Under the pieces are notes generated by a model, which was not told the origin of the DNA, ran no database searches, and saw only the letters and a program-made list of their open reading frames with translations. Positions 37,347 to 46,556 of a stretch of DNA of 64,000 nucleotides are shown here, one piece after another. The DNA comes from Henriciella sp. (GTDB taxonomy: Bacteria > Pseudomonadota > Alphaproteobacteria > Caulobacterales > Hyphomonadaceae). The first letter of the stretch is position 1, and the number at the start of each line of letters is the position of its first letter. Position numbers and translations under genes: made by a program. The DNA lies in assembly GCA_017642885.1 (NCBI GenBank), contig JAEPOM010000002.1, forward strand, positions 1 to 64,000. Reading direction: 5' to 3'.

Positions 37347-38201
37347 ATGATTAAGAAACTGCTCGCATCTGCTGCTCTGGCTACGCTTACCGTCGCCAGC
37401 ATTTCGGGCGCTGATACAGCATTGATCGAGCCGCAAATCCTCAGCCAGATCGAAGCCGGTCAGCCGATGCAGATGGACTATACGATCAAGGCCAGCGCGT
37501 GGGTGCTCATCTTACCGATCACCGGGAAGGCCAACTTTCAGGTGAAGATGAACAAGGATACCTACTCGATCAAAAGCCAGGTCAAGACGACGGGCCTTGC
37601 CGACATTCTCGTCAATTATGACATGGAGCTCGCTTCATCCGGCTACACCACCCCTGATGGGCTCAACACCTATGCGTACATCTCGCAGAACAAGGACGGT
37701 AAGAAAAACCGTCGTGTGGATCTCAAATATCTCGGTGATGAGTTCGAGATGGTCGCGACCCCAGCCTTCGGGAATCTCGGAGACCCTGCAGCTACCGCCC
37801 CACAAGTGCTCGAAGCAAAAGATCCCGTCACAGCGCTGATCTCATTTGCCCTCGAACCGCGCGCGGAAGGCGAAGACCCTTGCGGCGGTCCGCTAAAGAT
37901 CTTTGATGGCCGACAGCTCACCCACTTGCATCTGACCAATCACGGCCTGACCAATGTGAAGTCCGAAGCCTGGCGCGGTGAAGCCTATGAGTGTCATATT
38001 GAGATGGACAAAGTCGCTGGATACAAGCCGGGCGAGGCCAACAAGGATACGCTGACGGGCATTGATGGTCCTCTACGCATGTGGCTCGCTCCTTTGCCGA
38101 ACGGCGCGCATGTGCCGGTCCGCATTGAGGCCGAAACCGACGATATCGGCACGGTGACACTGCAGGCGTCGCAGCTGCGCTTCACGCCGCTGGAGCAATA
38201 A
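37347..38201 (+). CDS. DUF3108 domain periplasmic protein
   Basis: A 284-residue exported protein with a signal peptide of about 22 residues (cleavage near SGADT). The mature part fits DUF3108: YTIKASAWVLILPITGKANFQV, SYSIKSQVKT-like YSIKSQVKTTGLADIL, the pair of motifs DPVTALI and FDGRQLTHLHL, and a closing RMWLAPLPNGAHVPVRIEAETDDIGTV. Function is unknown; the fold suggests an LPS/outer-membrane-related lipid-binding barrel. Conserved next to rpmB. Confidence 0.88.
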   Translation: MIKKLLASAALATLTVASISGADTALIEPQILSQIEAGQPMQMDYTIKASAWVLILPITGKANFQVKMNKDTYSIKSQVKTTGLADILVNYDMELASSGYTTPDGLNTYAYISQNKDGKKNRRVDLKYLGDEFEMVATPAFGNLGDPAATAPQVLEAKDPVTALISFALEPRAEGEDPCGGPLKIFDGRQLTHLHLTNHGLTNVKSEAWRGEAYECHIEMDKVAGYKPGEANKDTLTGIDGPLRMWLAPLPNGAHVPVRIEAETDDIGTVTLQASQLRFTPLEQ

Positions 38202-38223
38202 ACGCTCCTTTCCACAATTAATG

Positions 38224-38278
38224 CGCGCTCGGAAGGCGTTGAGAACGGGTTTGAAACCCACTTGCTCCTCCGAGCGCG
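38224..38278. repeat. Long intergenic inverted repeat
   Basis: CGCGCTCGGA (38224-38233) and TCCGAGCGCG (38269-38278) form a perfect 10-bp stem enclosing a 35-base loop that has its own palindrome GGGTTT-G-AAACCC (38247-38259). It lies between the DUF3108 gene and xthA. There is no T-tract, so an ordinary intrinsic terminator is unlikely; it may be a processing or transcript-end structure. Confidence 0.55.
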
Positions 38279-38314
38279 TTGACGTGCGCGCAGGCCCTGC
38301 CTAAGCGAGTCACC

Positions 38315-39130
38315 ATGACAAAGAAGCCTTTGAAACTCGTCAGCTGGAATATCAATTCGGTACGGCTGCGTATTCCCAATGTAGAAGCTTTCGTCGCCGC
38401 AGAAGCGCCGGACATTATCTGCTTCCAAGAAATCAAATGCCAGAATGCCGAGTTCCCGGAGAAAGCCTTCAAGCAAATGGGGTTGCCGCACCTCGCGATT
38501 AACGGCCAGCGCGGCGGGCATCATGGCGTCGCCATTGCCAGCAAGGCGCCAATCGAGATTCTCGAAACCCCGGCCCTCTGCCGCGAAGGTCATGCCCGCG
38601 TGAACGCTGTCAGCGTAGAAGGCGTCGAGATCCATAATATCTATCTGCCAGCGGGGGGCGACGTCCCGAACCCGGACGAGAACCCGAAATTCGCTCATAA
38701 ACTCGATTTCGTAAAACGCCTCGGGCGGCATTATGGAAAATCCGCCAAAGACGGTACGCCGCGCGTTCTCGTCGGAGATCTCAACATCGCGCCGCACCCG
38801 AACGATGTCTGGTCACACAAACAACTTCTGAAAATCGTGTCGCATACGCCGGTGGAGACCGAGGGTCTTGAAAAAGCCCGTAAAAAGGGTGGCTTCACTG
38901 ACATTGCCCGTCACGTTCATGATGAAGATCAACGCCTCTATTCGTGGTGGAGCTATCGTGCACGCGACTGGGCGGCTTCGAACAAAGGACGCCGGCTCGA
39001 TCATATCTGGACCACAGACGCCGCAACAGCGCTCACGGATATGGATAGTTACCGCGTGCACCTCGCCTGGCGCGGTGGCTGGAAGCCGTCTGACCACGCG
39101 CCGATCAGTATCGAGATCGCCCGACCTTAG
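38315..39130 (+). CDS. xthA: Exodeoxyribonuclease III
   Basis: A 271-residue AP endonuclease/3'-5' exonuclease of the base-excision repair pathway. Motifs of the EEP nuclease fold are all present: LVSWNINSVRLR, the metal-binding CFQEIKC, NIYLPAGGD, the catalytic GDLNIAPHPNDVW, RRLDHIW, and SDHAPISIEI. The start at 38315 matches homologues (MTKKPLKLVSWN); a TTG 12 codons upstream is rejected. Confidence 0.96.
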   Translation: MTKKPLKLVSWNINSVRLRIPNVEAFVAAEAPDIICFQEIKCQNAEFPEKAFKQMGLPHLAINGQRGGHHGVAIASKAPIEILETPALCREGHARVNAVSVEGVEIHNIYLPAGGDVPNPDENPKFAHKLDFVKRLGRHYGKSAKDGTPRVLVGDLNIAPHPNDVWSHKQLLKIVSHTPVETEGLEKARKKGGFTDIARHVHDEDQRLYSWWSYRARDWAASNKGRRLDHIWTTDAATALTDMDSYRVHLAWRGGWKPSDHAPISIEIARP

Positions 39131-39436
39131 CTTGACGGCGAAAGCCCTGAAAATTGTGATTTAAAGGCAGGCAATTCCGCCCAATAGTCGCGCAGGGCGA
39201 CACGCGTCATGCAATCTTTAAATTTAGAAAACTGATACTTTTCTGAGGTGTAGCGTGAGCTCTCCGCCTATGCATGGCAGCTCTTCGCGAACTCGCTTGT
39301 TAGGCAAACTAATTCCCGCAAACCTGATCTCGCAACGTGACCGCACAACCGCCGCCAGCGCGGAAAGACATAATCATGTTGCGGGAGGGATTTCTGGTCG
39401 CCCCGCGGGTCGACGCCAACTTGAAGGATGAAATCC
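39131..39436. other. Intergenic gap before the UrcA-family gene
   Basis: About 300 bp between xthA and the urcA-type gene. No promoter or RNA structure stands out. A GTG-started frame of 58 codons (39255-39431) with GAGG six bases upstream ends in an ATGA overlap with the first ATG of the next gene, but its Arg/Ser-rich product looks non-coding. Confidence 0.5.
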
Positions 39437-39778
39437 ATGCGTAAAGCTATTGCAACTCTTATCGCCGCTGTCGCTCTGGCAGCACCAATCGCCCAAGCTG
39501 AGGGCACGCCTATCACAGTAAAACTGAAATATGACGGAACACTTCTGGCAACCGTTGACGGTGCAAAATCGGTTTACCGATCGATCCGGTCGCAAGCCAC
39601 TGACGCGTGCAGCCACAAACAACCCGTCACAAGCCAGGTTCGCGTAGATCGCACCTGCCGCGACGACCTGGTTGATCAGGCGATCGGCAAGATCCGCTTG
39701 GCCGCGATAGAGGACGGACTACAGCCGCTCTATGTATTTGCGGCACTTGAGTCTGACGAAGGGACGTCCAAGCAATAA
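39437..39778 (+). CDS. UrcA family protein
   Basis: A 113-residue exported protein with a signal peptide of about 21 residues (cleavage near IAQAEG). The mature domain matches the UrcA family of Caulobacterales and Sphingomonadales: ITVKLKYDGTLLATVDGAKSVYRSIRSQATDAC and a second Cys in VDRTCRDDLVDQAI, likely a disulfide pair. The family was named for uranium responsiveness of its founding gene in Caulobacter; the function is unknown. AAGG lies nine bases before the ATG at 39437; an ATG at 39428 directly abuts that site. Confidence 0.82.
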   Translation: MRKAIATLIAAVALAAPIAQAEGTPITVKLKYDGTLLATVDGAKSVYRSIRSQATDACSHKQPVTSQVRVDRTCRDDLVDQAIGKIRLAAIEDGLQPLYVFAALESDEGTSKQ

Positions 39779-39799
39779 CTGACGTCCGAAAACGAAGAG

Positions 39800-39830
39800 C
39801 GGGCGGTGACAGATGTCGCCGCCCGTTTTT
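39800..39830. terminator. Strong terminator after the urcA-type gene
   Basis: CGGGCGG (39800-39806) pairs with CCGCCCG (39819-39825), with GAC/GTC pairing inside the loop, followed on the plus strand by TTTTT. It lies between convergent urcA and sdhB and may act in both directions. Confidence 0.9.
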
Positions 39831-39850
39831 GGTTCGAAGCCGCTCGGCGT

Positions 39851-40633
39851 TTAGGCGACGCGCTCGACCATCATATGCTTGATTTTGGCGATCGCCTTGG
39901 CGGGGTTCAGGCCTTTGGGACAAACCTGCGTGCAATTCATGATCGTGTGGCAGCGGTACAGCTTGAATGGATCTTCCAGATCATCAAGGCGCTCACCGGT
40001 GGCCTCATCACGACTATCAATTAACCACCGATACGCCTGCAATAGCGCGGCCGGACCAAGATACTTATCGCCATTCCACCAATAGGATGGACACGAGGTC
40101 GAGCAGGATGCGCAAAGGATGCACTCATACAAGCCATCGAGATGCTCACGCTCTTCCTCGGTCTGGTTCCATTCTTTCTCAGGTTCCGGTGTGTCGGTCT
40201 TGAGATAGGGCTGCACGTAGGCGTGCTGCGCATAGAAATTGGTGAGGTCCGGGATCAGATCCTTCACAACCGGCTGATGCGGAAGCGGCGCGATTGTGAT
40301 GTGCGGCCCGGCAATCTCTTCCCAACCCTGCGTACAGGCAATCGTATTATGCCCGCCAATATTCATCGCGCAGGAGCCGCACACGCCTTCGCGGCAAGAG
40401 CGGCGGAAGGCCAGCGTCGAGTCGATTTCGTTTTTGATGTGGATCAGGATGTCGAGGACCATCGGCCCGCACTTGTCTGTATCGACAAAATACGTGTCCC
40501 ATCGCGGGTTACCACCCTCTTCCGGACTGTAGCGATAGACCTTGAACTTCTTGACGTTCTTGGCGCGCTCCGGCTTTGGCCAGGTCTTGCCCTTTTTCGG
40601 CGCGGAGCCTTTAGGAAGTGTCAGCTGTACCAT
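39851..40633 (-). CDS. sdhB: Succinate dehydrogenase iron-sulfur subunit
   Basis: A 260-residue protein with three Fe-S centres: the 2Fe-2S cluster in [16 protein letters not shown] with an upstream Cys ligand region, and the 4Fe-4S and 3Fe-4S clusters in [16 protein letters not shown] and [17 protein letters not shown]. It passes electrons from SdhA to ubiquinone in complex II. GGAG precedes the ATG; the gene begins 9 bp after sdhA in the order sdhC-sdhD-sdhA-sdhB. Confidence 0.97.
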   Translation of the reverse strand: MVQLTLPKGSAPKKGKTWPKPERAKNVKKFKVYRYSPEEGGNPRWDTYFVDTDKCGPMVLDILIHIKNEIDSTLAFRRSCREGVCGSCAMNIGGHNTIACTQGWEEIAGPHITIAPLPHQPVVKDLIPDLTNFYAQHAYVQPYLKTDTPEPEKEWNQTEEEREHLDGLYECILCASCSTSCPSYWWNGDKYLGPAALLQAYRWLIDSRDEATGERLDDLEDPFKLYRCHTIMNCTQVCPKGLNPAKAIAKIKHMMVERVA

Positions 40634-40641
40634 GCTCGCTC

Positions 40642-42432
40642 CTAGTAAACCCGCTCTTTGGGTTTGATATATTCGATCTCGTTCGACATCGTGTAATTGT
40701 GCACCGGACGGTAATCGATGGTCACTTCGCCGGCATCATTGGCCCAGGCGAGCGTGTGTTTCATCCAGTTTTCATCATCGCGTTTGTCGAAGTCTTCGCG
40801 GGCATGCGCGCCGCGGCTTTCCTTACGATTGGCCGCCGAGTTCACCGTCACAGCCGCCTGGCCGATCAAGTTGTCGAACTCGAGCGCTTCCATCAGATCG
40901 GTGTTCCAGATCATGCCGCGATCATCGACCCGCATACCGGCGGCTTTTTTCTGCACGCCGTCAATCTTCTCGACGCCTTCATCCAGGACTTCACCGGTAC
41001 GGAATACGGCACAGTTTTCCTGCATGGCGCGCTGCATCTCAAGACGAAGCTCTGCGACTGAGTGATCGCCATCCGCGTTGCGGATACGATCGAACCGAGC
41101 AATGTGCGCATCGGTCTGAGTATCCGTCATGGTCGGTTGGCTGGCGCCCGCTTGCAGCGTTGCGCCGCAGCGCAGGCCTGCCGCCCGGCCGAACACAACC
41201 AGGTCGATCAGCGAGTTAGAGCCAAGTCGGTTGGCTCCGTGTACGGAGACGCAGGCCGCTTCGCCAACGGCCATCAGGCCAGGCACGACCGCATCTGGAT
41301 CGCCATCTTTCTTGGTCAGCACTTCGCCGTGATAATTCGTCGGAATGCCGCCCATATTGTAGTGAACTGTAGGCAGAACAGGAATTGGCTCACGGGTCAC
41401 ATCCACGCCAGAGAACACTTTCGCTGTCTCGGAGATCCCAGGCAGACGCGCCGCCAGAGTTTCCGCCGGTAGGTGTTCGAGGTGCAGGAAGATGTGATCC
41501 TTGTTTTCGCCCACGCCGCGGCCTTCGCGGATCTCGATCGTCATTGAGCGAGAGACCATATCGCGCGGCGCGAGATCTTTCACGCTCGGCGCATAACGTT
41601 CCATGAAACGCTCGCCTTCGGAGTTGGTGAGATAGCCACCTTCACCGCGTGCGCCCTCAGTGATCAGGCACCCGGCGCCGTAAATGCCAGTTGGGTGGAA
41701 CTGGATGAACTCCATATCCTGAAGCGGCAGACCCGCCCGAAGGACCATGGCGTTGCCGTCTCCTGTGCAAGTGTGTGCCGAGGTACAGCTGAAGAAGGCC
41801 CGTCCGTAGCCGCCGGTCGCCAGGATAACTTTCTGTGCGCGGAAACGATGCAGTGTGCCGTCGTCCAGTTTCCAGGCTGTCACACCCCGGCAAGCGCCTT
41901 CATCATCCATGATCAGATCGAGCGCGAAATACTCGATGAAGAACTCGGTATCGTTCTTGACGCACTGCCCATACAGCGTGTGCAGCATGGCGTGGCCGGT
42001 GCGGTCAGCTGCAGCACACGTGCGCTGGACCGGAGGGCCCTGACCCATTTCGGTCGTATGACCCCCGAATGGGCGTTGATAGATCTTGCCCTCTTCGTTT
42101 CGGCTGAACGGCATGCCCCAATGCTCGAGCTCGTAAACCGCTGCGGGTGCTTCGCGGGCAAGGTATTCAATTGCGTCCTGATCACCGAGCCAGTCGGATC
42201 CCTTCACAGTGTCATACATATGCCACTGCCAGCTATCCGGGCCCATATTGCCGAGCGAAGCAGCGATGCCGCCTTGCGCTGCAACAGTGTGCGAGCGGGT
42301 TGGGAAGACTTTCGTGATACAAGCCGTTTTTAATCCAGCCTGCGCCGCGCCTAGCGCCGCACGAAGTCCTGATCCGCCAGCGCCAATCACGACGACGTCA
42401 TAAGTGTGATCGACGAATTTATAATCGCTCAT
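40642..42432 (-). CDS. sdhA: Succinate dehydrogenase flavoprotein subunit
   Basis: A 596-residue flavoprotein that oxidises succinate to fumarate. The FAD-binding [17 protein letters not shown] (18-34) and the covalent-FAD segment [10 protein letters not shown] are intact, along with [25 protein letters not shown]-type motifs and [20 protein letters not shown]. Third gene of the sdhCDAB operon, with GGAGAG upstream. The predicted assembly protein SDHAF4 is encoded at 7807-8010. Confidence 0.97.
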   Translation of the reverse strand: MSDYKFVDHTYDVVVIGAGGSGLRAALGAAQAGLKTACITKVFPTRSHTVAAQGGIAASLGNMGPDSWQWHMYDTVKGSDWLGDQDAIEYLAREAPAAVYELEHWGMPFSRNEEGKIYQRPFGGHTTEMGQGPPVQRTCAAADRTGHAMLHTLYGQCVKNDTEFFIEYFALDLIMDDEGACRGVTAWKLDDGTLHRFRAQKVILATGGYGRAFFSCTSAHTCTGDGNAMVLRAGLPLQDMEFIQFHPTGIYGAGCLITEGARGEGGYLTNSEGERFMERYAPSVKDLAPRDMVSRSMTIEIREGRGVGENKDHIFLHLEHLPAETLAARLPGISETAKVFSGVDVTREPIPVLPTVHYNMGGIPTNYHGEVLTKKDGDPDAVVPGLMAVGEAACVSVHGANRLGSNSLIDLVVFGRAAGLRCGATLQAGASQPTMTDTQTDAHIARFDRIRNADGDHSVAELRLEMQRAMQENCAVFRTGEVLDEGVEKIDGVQKKAAGMRVDDRGMIWNTDLMEALEFDNLIGQAAVTVNSAANRKESRGAHAREDFDKRDDENWMKHTLAWANDAGEVTIDYRPVHNYTMSNEIEYIKPKERVY

Positions 42433-42455
42433 CTTCTATCTCTCCGAGCCAGCGC

Positions 42456-42836
42456 TTAAGCGCCCGCCGTGAACCAAATCTTCAGTACCGACAGGATCGT
42501 CGCTACAGCCAAAGCGAACACCGCAAACGTATTCAGAATAAGAAGCGCTTGTCGTGTTCCGCTCTTACCGATGTAGTCTTCAATGACGACCTGAATGCCC
42601 AGACGCATGTGATATAGCGCCGCACTAAGGGTCAAAATCAGCAAAATCGCATTCACCGGTTGCGCCACCCATGTCAGCGCACCCTCATAGCCTGCTTTGC
42701 ACGCGTGAATGATGGAATACATGAACCATGGCACCAAGAATAATAGCGCCAAAGCCGTCACTCGTTGACGAATGTGATGCGACGTACCTGTACCGGCAGA
42801 ACCCAGGCCCCGAACGTTTTTTGCACTCGTTGTCAT
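42456..42836 (-). CDS. sdhD: Succinate dehydrogenase membrane anchor subunit D
   Basis: A 126-residue membrane anchor with three hydrophobic helices (about 27-47, 58-80, 93-118) and the heme/quinone region HHIRQRVTALALLFLVPWF, then YHMRLGIQVVIEDYI, typical of SdhD. Start at 42836 follows AGGGGA, 10 bp after the sdhC stop; the longer frame from 42947 reads back into sdhC. Confidence 0.92.
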   Translation of the reverse strand: MTTSAKNVRGLGSAGTGTSHHIRQRVTALALLFLVPWFMYSIIHACKAGYEGALTWVAQPVNAILLILTLSAALYHMRLGIQVVIEDYIGKSGTRQALLILNTFAVFALAVATILSVLKIWFTAGA

Positions 42837-42846
42837 CGCCGTCCCC

Positions 42847-43245
42847 TTAGTAGAATGATGCCAGCGACCAGATGACCGCCGCACCAATGATCGCGAAGGC
42901 GACGTTAAACATGGACCAGAGGCTTGCAACGCCTGGACTAAATCCAACCATCGGACCGTCCCAGATCAAGTGACGCAGACCATTTGCGAAATGATACAAC
43001 ACGGCCATGGACCAGAAAAATAACAGGATCTGTCCTGGCAAGCTGAAAGCGATGCCTTCTACAAACGCGTAGGCCTCGGGCCCTGTTGCCAGTGAAATCA
43101 GCCAGGCCCCAATCAGGAATGCGCCGCCATAGAGGCCGACGCCAGAAACCCGATGGAATATTGAGCCTGCCATGGTCCAATGCCATTTCCAGACCTGCAG
43201 ATGCGGCGATAGGGGGCGTGAGTCAGCCCGTCCCTGTCCAGCCAT
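42847..43245 (-). CDS. sdhC: Succinate dehydrogenase cytochrome b556 subunit
   Basis: A 132-residue protein with three helices. The signatures RPLSPHLQVWKWHWTMAGSIFHRVSGVGL and YHFANGLRHLIWD contain the quinone-site Ser/Arg and a heme-ligand His. It anchors complex II in the membrane. The start at 43245 has GGAGT upstream; the frame extends to 43404 but that part is non-homologous. First gene of the operon. Confidence 0.94.
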   Translation of the reverse strand: MAGQGRADSRPLSPHLQVWKWHWTMAGSIFHRVSGVGLYGGAFLIGAWLISLATGPEAYAFVEGIAFSLPGQILLFFWSMAVLYHFANGLRHLIWDGPMVGFSPGVASLWSMFNVAFAIIGAAVIWSLASFY

Positions 43246-43283
43246 ATAGTCACTCCAATGCAAATGCACTTTCGATGCGGCAT

Positions 43284-43311
43284 CTCTTAAGCGCGTCGAA
43301 AAGCGTGTCAA
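43284..43311 (-). promoter_or_regulatory. Putative sdhC promoter
   Basis: On the minus strand a perfect -35 TTGACA (43306-43311) and TAAGAG (43284-43289, a weak -10) are separated by 16 bp, about 40 bp upstream of the sdhC ATG. Confidence 0.5.
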
Positions 43312-43436
43312 CGCGTCCGAGCGCCCGGATTCAGTCACTTTCGCGCTGCCGCAGCGTGAACTGAAGCGGCGCGACAGGTGTCTTTTCAGACCGCTCATAA
43401 CCACCTAGCGTGCGAAAAACCTTCAAGGGGAACCCT

Positions 43437-45191
43437 ATGTCATTTTCCACGCTTCGCATCGCCGCGCTGAGCTGCGTGCTTATCCTCGCTGCTCCCACGG
43501 TGATTGCACAGAGTCTGCCGGACTTGATTGACCAGTACGAGGTTTTCAACCGTGAAGGCGATCCAGACGAAGCGGCACGCGCGCAAGGGGTGGAACCACG
43601 GATTTGGTGGACTGTAACTCCTGAACATGTCGAGGCACGCGCCGAACAGGCCGCGATGATGCTGGACGCCCTGAATGCGCTCGAAACACCGGAGCAAGGG
43701 CCGGAAACCGCGATCCTGCGCCATTTGCTGCAAGCCAGCGTCGATGCGCATCATTATGACACCGCACGTATTCCGTTCACAGGCGATTGGGGCTTTTTCG
43801 CCGCGCCCGCTTATACCGCGATGCGCACCCGCCTCACCACGCGTGCAAGTGCCGAGGCCTGGACTGCCCGGGTCAACGACTTGCCGCGCTTCTTCGACGA
43901 ACAGATCGACAATATGCAACGTGGTGTCGATACCGGCTGGACCCAGCACGGCGACCCCCTCGCAACCTCGATCGCTCAGATCCGGGCACAGGTGGTTGAA
44001 GACCCCACTGACAGCACGCTGTTTCTACCGTTTGAATCGCTCGAGGCGTCGGATCTGAGCCAGCTCGATATTATCACGCTCAGAAACCAGGGGAAAACGG
44101 CAGTACAGCGCGCGATCGACGCCTATGCAAACCTTCTGGAATTCATGGAAGAAGACTACGCCCCAACCGCGCGGGCTGAACCTGGCCTGGCCTCGCTCGA
44201 GGGCGGACAGGCGGCTTACGCCGTCGCAGTCAGCTTCCACACCGCAGGCGCAGGCTACTCACCCGAAGACATCCACCAGCTTGGACAATCTGAAGTCGCG
44301 CGTATCCGCGCCGAAATGGACAAGATCATCGATGAAGTAGAATTCGAGGGGAGCTTTGATGAGTTCATTGCTTTCCTCCGCTCCGACCCGCAATTCTACG
44401 CTGAGACCCCAGACGAGTTGCTGGAAAAAGCTGCCGAAATGAGCAAGCGACTGGACGCGATCCTACCGCGTTACTTTGGAACGCTTCCGCGCCTGCCCTA
44501 TGGCGTCGAAGCGGTGCCAGCCGCGATTGCACCGGGATACACGACCGGGCGCTATTCTGGCGGCGATGCGGAGAAAGGCATTGCTGGCACCTATCTGGTC
44601 AACACTTACGCGCTCGATCAACGCCCGCTCTATGAGCTGCCTGCTTTGTCCGCGCACGAAGCCGTCCCCGGGCACCATTTGCAAATCGCCCTGGCACAGG
44701 AACTCGAAGACGTGCCGGAGTTTCGCAAGTCGTATTATGCGACTGCGTTCGGCGAAGGATGGGGCCTCTATGCGGAGAAGCTCGCGGGAGAGGCCGGGTT
44801 CTATCGCACGCCTTATGAGCGGTTCGGCCAGCTATCATATGAAATGTGGCGCGCTTGCCGCCTGGTCGCGGATACCGGCCTGCATCACTATGGCTGGAGC
44901 CGGGAAGAGGCAGAGGCCTGCTTCAACAACAATACCGCCCTCGCCCCGCTCAACATCAAGACCGAAGTCACCCGCTATATCGGCTGGCCGGGTCAAGCCA
45001 CGGCCTACAAAATCGGCGAGTTGAAGATCCTTGAATTGCGCGCCAAAGCCAAATCTGCGCTAGGTGAGCAATTCGATATCCGCGCCTATCACGACGTCGT
45101 CCTAGGCGCTGGAGCGATGCCGCTTGATGCCCTTGAGTCACGCGTCGAAACCTGGATTGCGTCGCAATTGGCGGAATCCTCTGCGGAGTGA
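43437..45191 (+). CDS. DUF885 family metallopeptidase-like protein
   Basis: A 584-residue exported protein with a signal peptide of about 24 residues (cleavage near VIAQS). The DUF885 zinc site is visible as HEAVPGHHLQ with the distal ligand region in FGEGWGLYAEKLAGE, and the tail IGWPGQATAYKIGELKILELR is family-typical. Predicted periplasmic peptidase of the gluzincin type; substrate unknown. AAGGGGA lies upstream of the ATG at 43437; an ATG at 43410 adds a poor extension. Divergent from sdhC. Confidence 0.88.
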   Translation: MSFSTLRIAALSCVLILAAPTVIAQSLPDLIDQYEVFNREGDPDEAARAQGVEPRIWWTVTPEHVEARAEQAAMMLDALNALETPEQGPETAILRHLLQASVDAHHYDTARIPFTGDWGFFAAPAYTAMRTRLTTRASAEAWTARVNDLPRFFDEQIDNMQRGVDTGWTQHGDPLATSIAQIRAQVVEDPTDSTLFLPFESLEASDLSQLDIITLRNQGKTAVQRAIDAYANLLEFMEEDYAPTARAEPGLASLEGGQAAYAVAVSFHTAGAGYSPEDIHQLGQSEVARIRAEMDKIIDEVEFEGSFDEFIAFLRSDPQFYAETPDELLEKAAEMSKRLDAILPRYFGTLPRLPYGVEAVPAAIAPGYTTGRYSGGDAEKGIAGTYLVNTYALDQRPLYELPALSAHEAVPGHHLQIALAQELEDVPEFRKSYYATAFGEGWGLYAEKLAGEAGFYRTPYERFGQLSYEMWRACRLVADTGLHHYGWSREEAEACFNNNTALAPLNIKTEVTRYIGWPGQATAYKIGELKILELRAKAKSALGEQFDIRAYHDVVLGAGAMPLDALESRVETWIASQLAESSAE

Positions 45192-45271
45192 CGAAGCGAA
45201 CATTTGCCGCGCCCTCGATTGGCGTCGCGTCAGGCTTTCCACTGTGCGAATGACAGCCCTAGACTGACCCT

Positions 45272-46492
45272 GTGCAACAGAACGCCCCCGACGAACCGGC
45301 CTCGCTTCAGACGCCGCAACGCCTGAGCAATCGCCAGGTCTGGGCGCTAACGCTGGCGGCGGCGGTGGTCACAGCGAACGCCTATTATGTTCACCCGATT
45401 ATTGCCCGCGTTGCTGAGGATTTTCAGGTCAGCGCGTCAATGATCGGGATCGTGCCGGCCTTTAATCAAATCGCTCTGGCGCTTGGCATTTTTCTGTTGT
45501 TACCGCTCGGAGATCGCTACTCCAATCGGACCCTGTCCACGGTGTTTGTCTGGGGGCAGTTCCTGTCCATCACATTGATGGCGTTTTCGCGCGATTTCGC
45601 GCTTTTCGTCACTGGATCGACCTTGCTGGGTTTCGCCACCATCGTCCCATACCTCCTGCCGACTTATGTGTCCAAGCGGGTCGACGCACAGGAGCTTGGC
45701 AAAGTCACCGCCATGCTGACGACCGGCATAATCGCCGGGATATTGATTGCACGAGCTGGCGCAGGCGTCGTCGCAGAGTATTTTGGATGGCGAACCGTAT
45801 ATTACATTGCGTCGTCTTTGATGCTGATCGTCGCGATCCTTCTCCCGCTCTCCATGGACCGGCGGGAACCGTCATCCATGACCGCTAAGCCAACCTCTTA
45901 TCTGACCCTGATCGGTTCCATGCTGCCGCTGACGGGCCGCTATCCGGAGGTGCTGCTCTCAGGCAGCATTCAGGCGCTCAGCTTCGGCATATTCATTTCG
46001 ATCTGGATGGGGTTGGGTTTGCACCTGACCAGCCCTGAAATGGGCTACGGCGTCGATGTCGTCGGCTATCTCGCGATCCTCGCTATCGTCAATGTCGTGA
46101 CAACCCCCAAATTCGGCGCGCTGGCCGACCGGATGGGACCGCGAAAGACGCGCCTGATTGCATCCGGCTTTCGCCTGGTGGGAATTTCCCTTTTTCTATT
46201 CTTCGGGCACAGCCTATGGCTGCTCATCATTCCGATCCTGATCGCAAACATTTTTGGCCCGGTCATGGATGTGACCGGGCGCATGACCATCCTGAAAGAG
46301 AAGCCAGAGATCCGCACGCGCCTGATGACAGTCTATATCGTCTTCATGTTCCTTGGCGGCGGAATCGCCAGCTGGGCCGGCACCGCCGTGTACGATTATT
46401 GGGGATGGACCGGGAATGCGACCCTCGCAGTTTCGCTGTCGATTATCGTCAGCGCGCTCAGCGCCTGGGCGTATCTGCGCTTCGAACGCTGA
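45272..46492 (+). CDS. MFS transporter
   Basis: A 406-residue protein with about twelve membrane helices. The first loop carries LPLGDRYSNR, a form of the MFS motif GxxaDrxGrR, and ALADRMGPRKTR is the equivalent in the second half. The N-terminal half resembles the inner-membrane efflux pumps of the Bcr/YbcL-like type. The substrate is not predictable. The start is GTG. No regulator lies next to it. Confidence 0.85.
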   Translation: MQQNAPDEPASLQTPQRLSNRQVWALTLAAAVVTANAYYVHPIIARVAEDFQVSASMIGIVPAFNQIALALGIFLLLPLGDRYSNRTLSTVFVWGQFLSITLMAFSRDFALFVTGSTLLGFATIVPYLLPTYVSKRVDAQELGKVTAMLTTGIIAGILIARAGAGVVAEYFGWRTVYYIASSLMLIVAILLPLSMDRREPSSMTAKPTSYLTLIGSMLPLTGRYPEVLLSGSIQALSFGIFISIWMGLGLHLTSPEMGYGVDVVGYLAILAIVNVVTTPKFGALADRMGPRKTRLIASGFRLVGISLFLFFGHSLWLLIIPILIANIFGPVMDVTGRMTILKEKPEIRTRLMTVYIVFMFLGGGIASWAGTAVYDYWGWTGNATLAVSLSIIVSALSAWAYLRFER

Positions 46493-46500
46493 CCCAAAAA

Positions 46501-46524
46501 GCCCGCCCCTTTGCAGAGACGGGC
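46501..46524. terminator. Bidirectional terminator
   Basis: GCCCG (46501-46505) pairs with CGGGC (46520-46524), with G-U-containing pairs extending inward. On the minus strand it is followed by TTTTTGGG after the outer-membrane barrel gene; it also lies just after the MFS stop on the plus strand. Confidence 0.8.
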
Positions 46525-46556
46525 CTATTGGCTTCATCTTCTAGTGATGGAGAGGT

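Noticed and set aside
38224-38278. tRNA-like or attachment-site reading of the long inverted repeat
   Set aside because: The inner palindrome superficially resembles a T-arm, but the invariant bases, the anticodon arm and the length of a tRNA are missing, and there is no integrase nearby.
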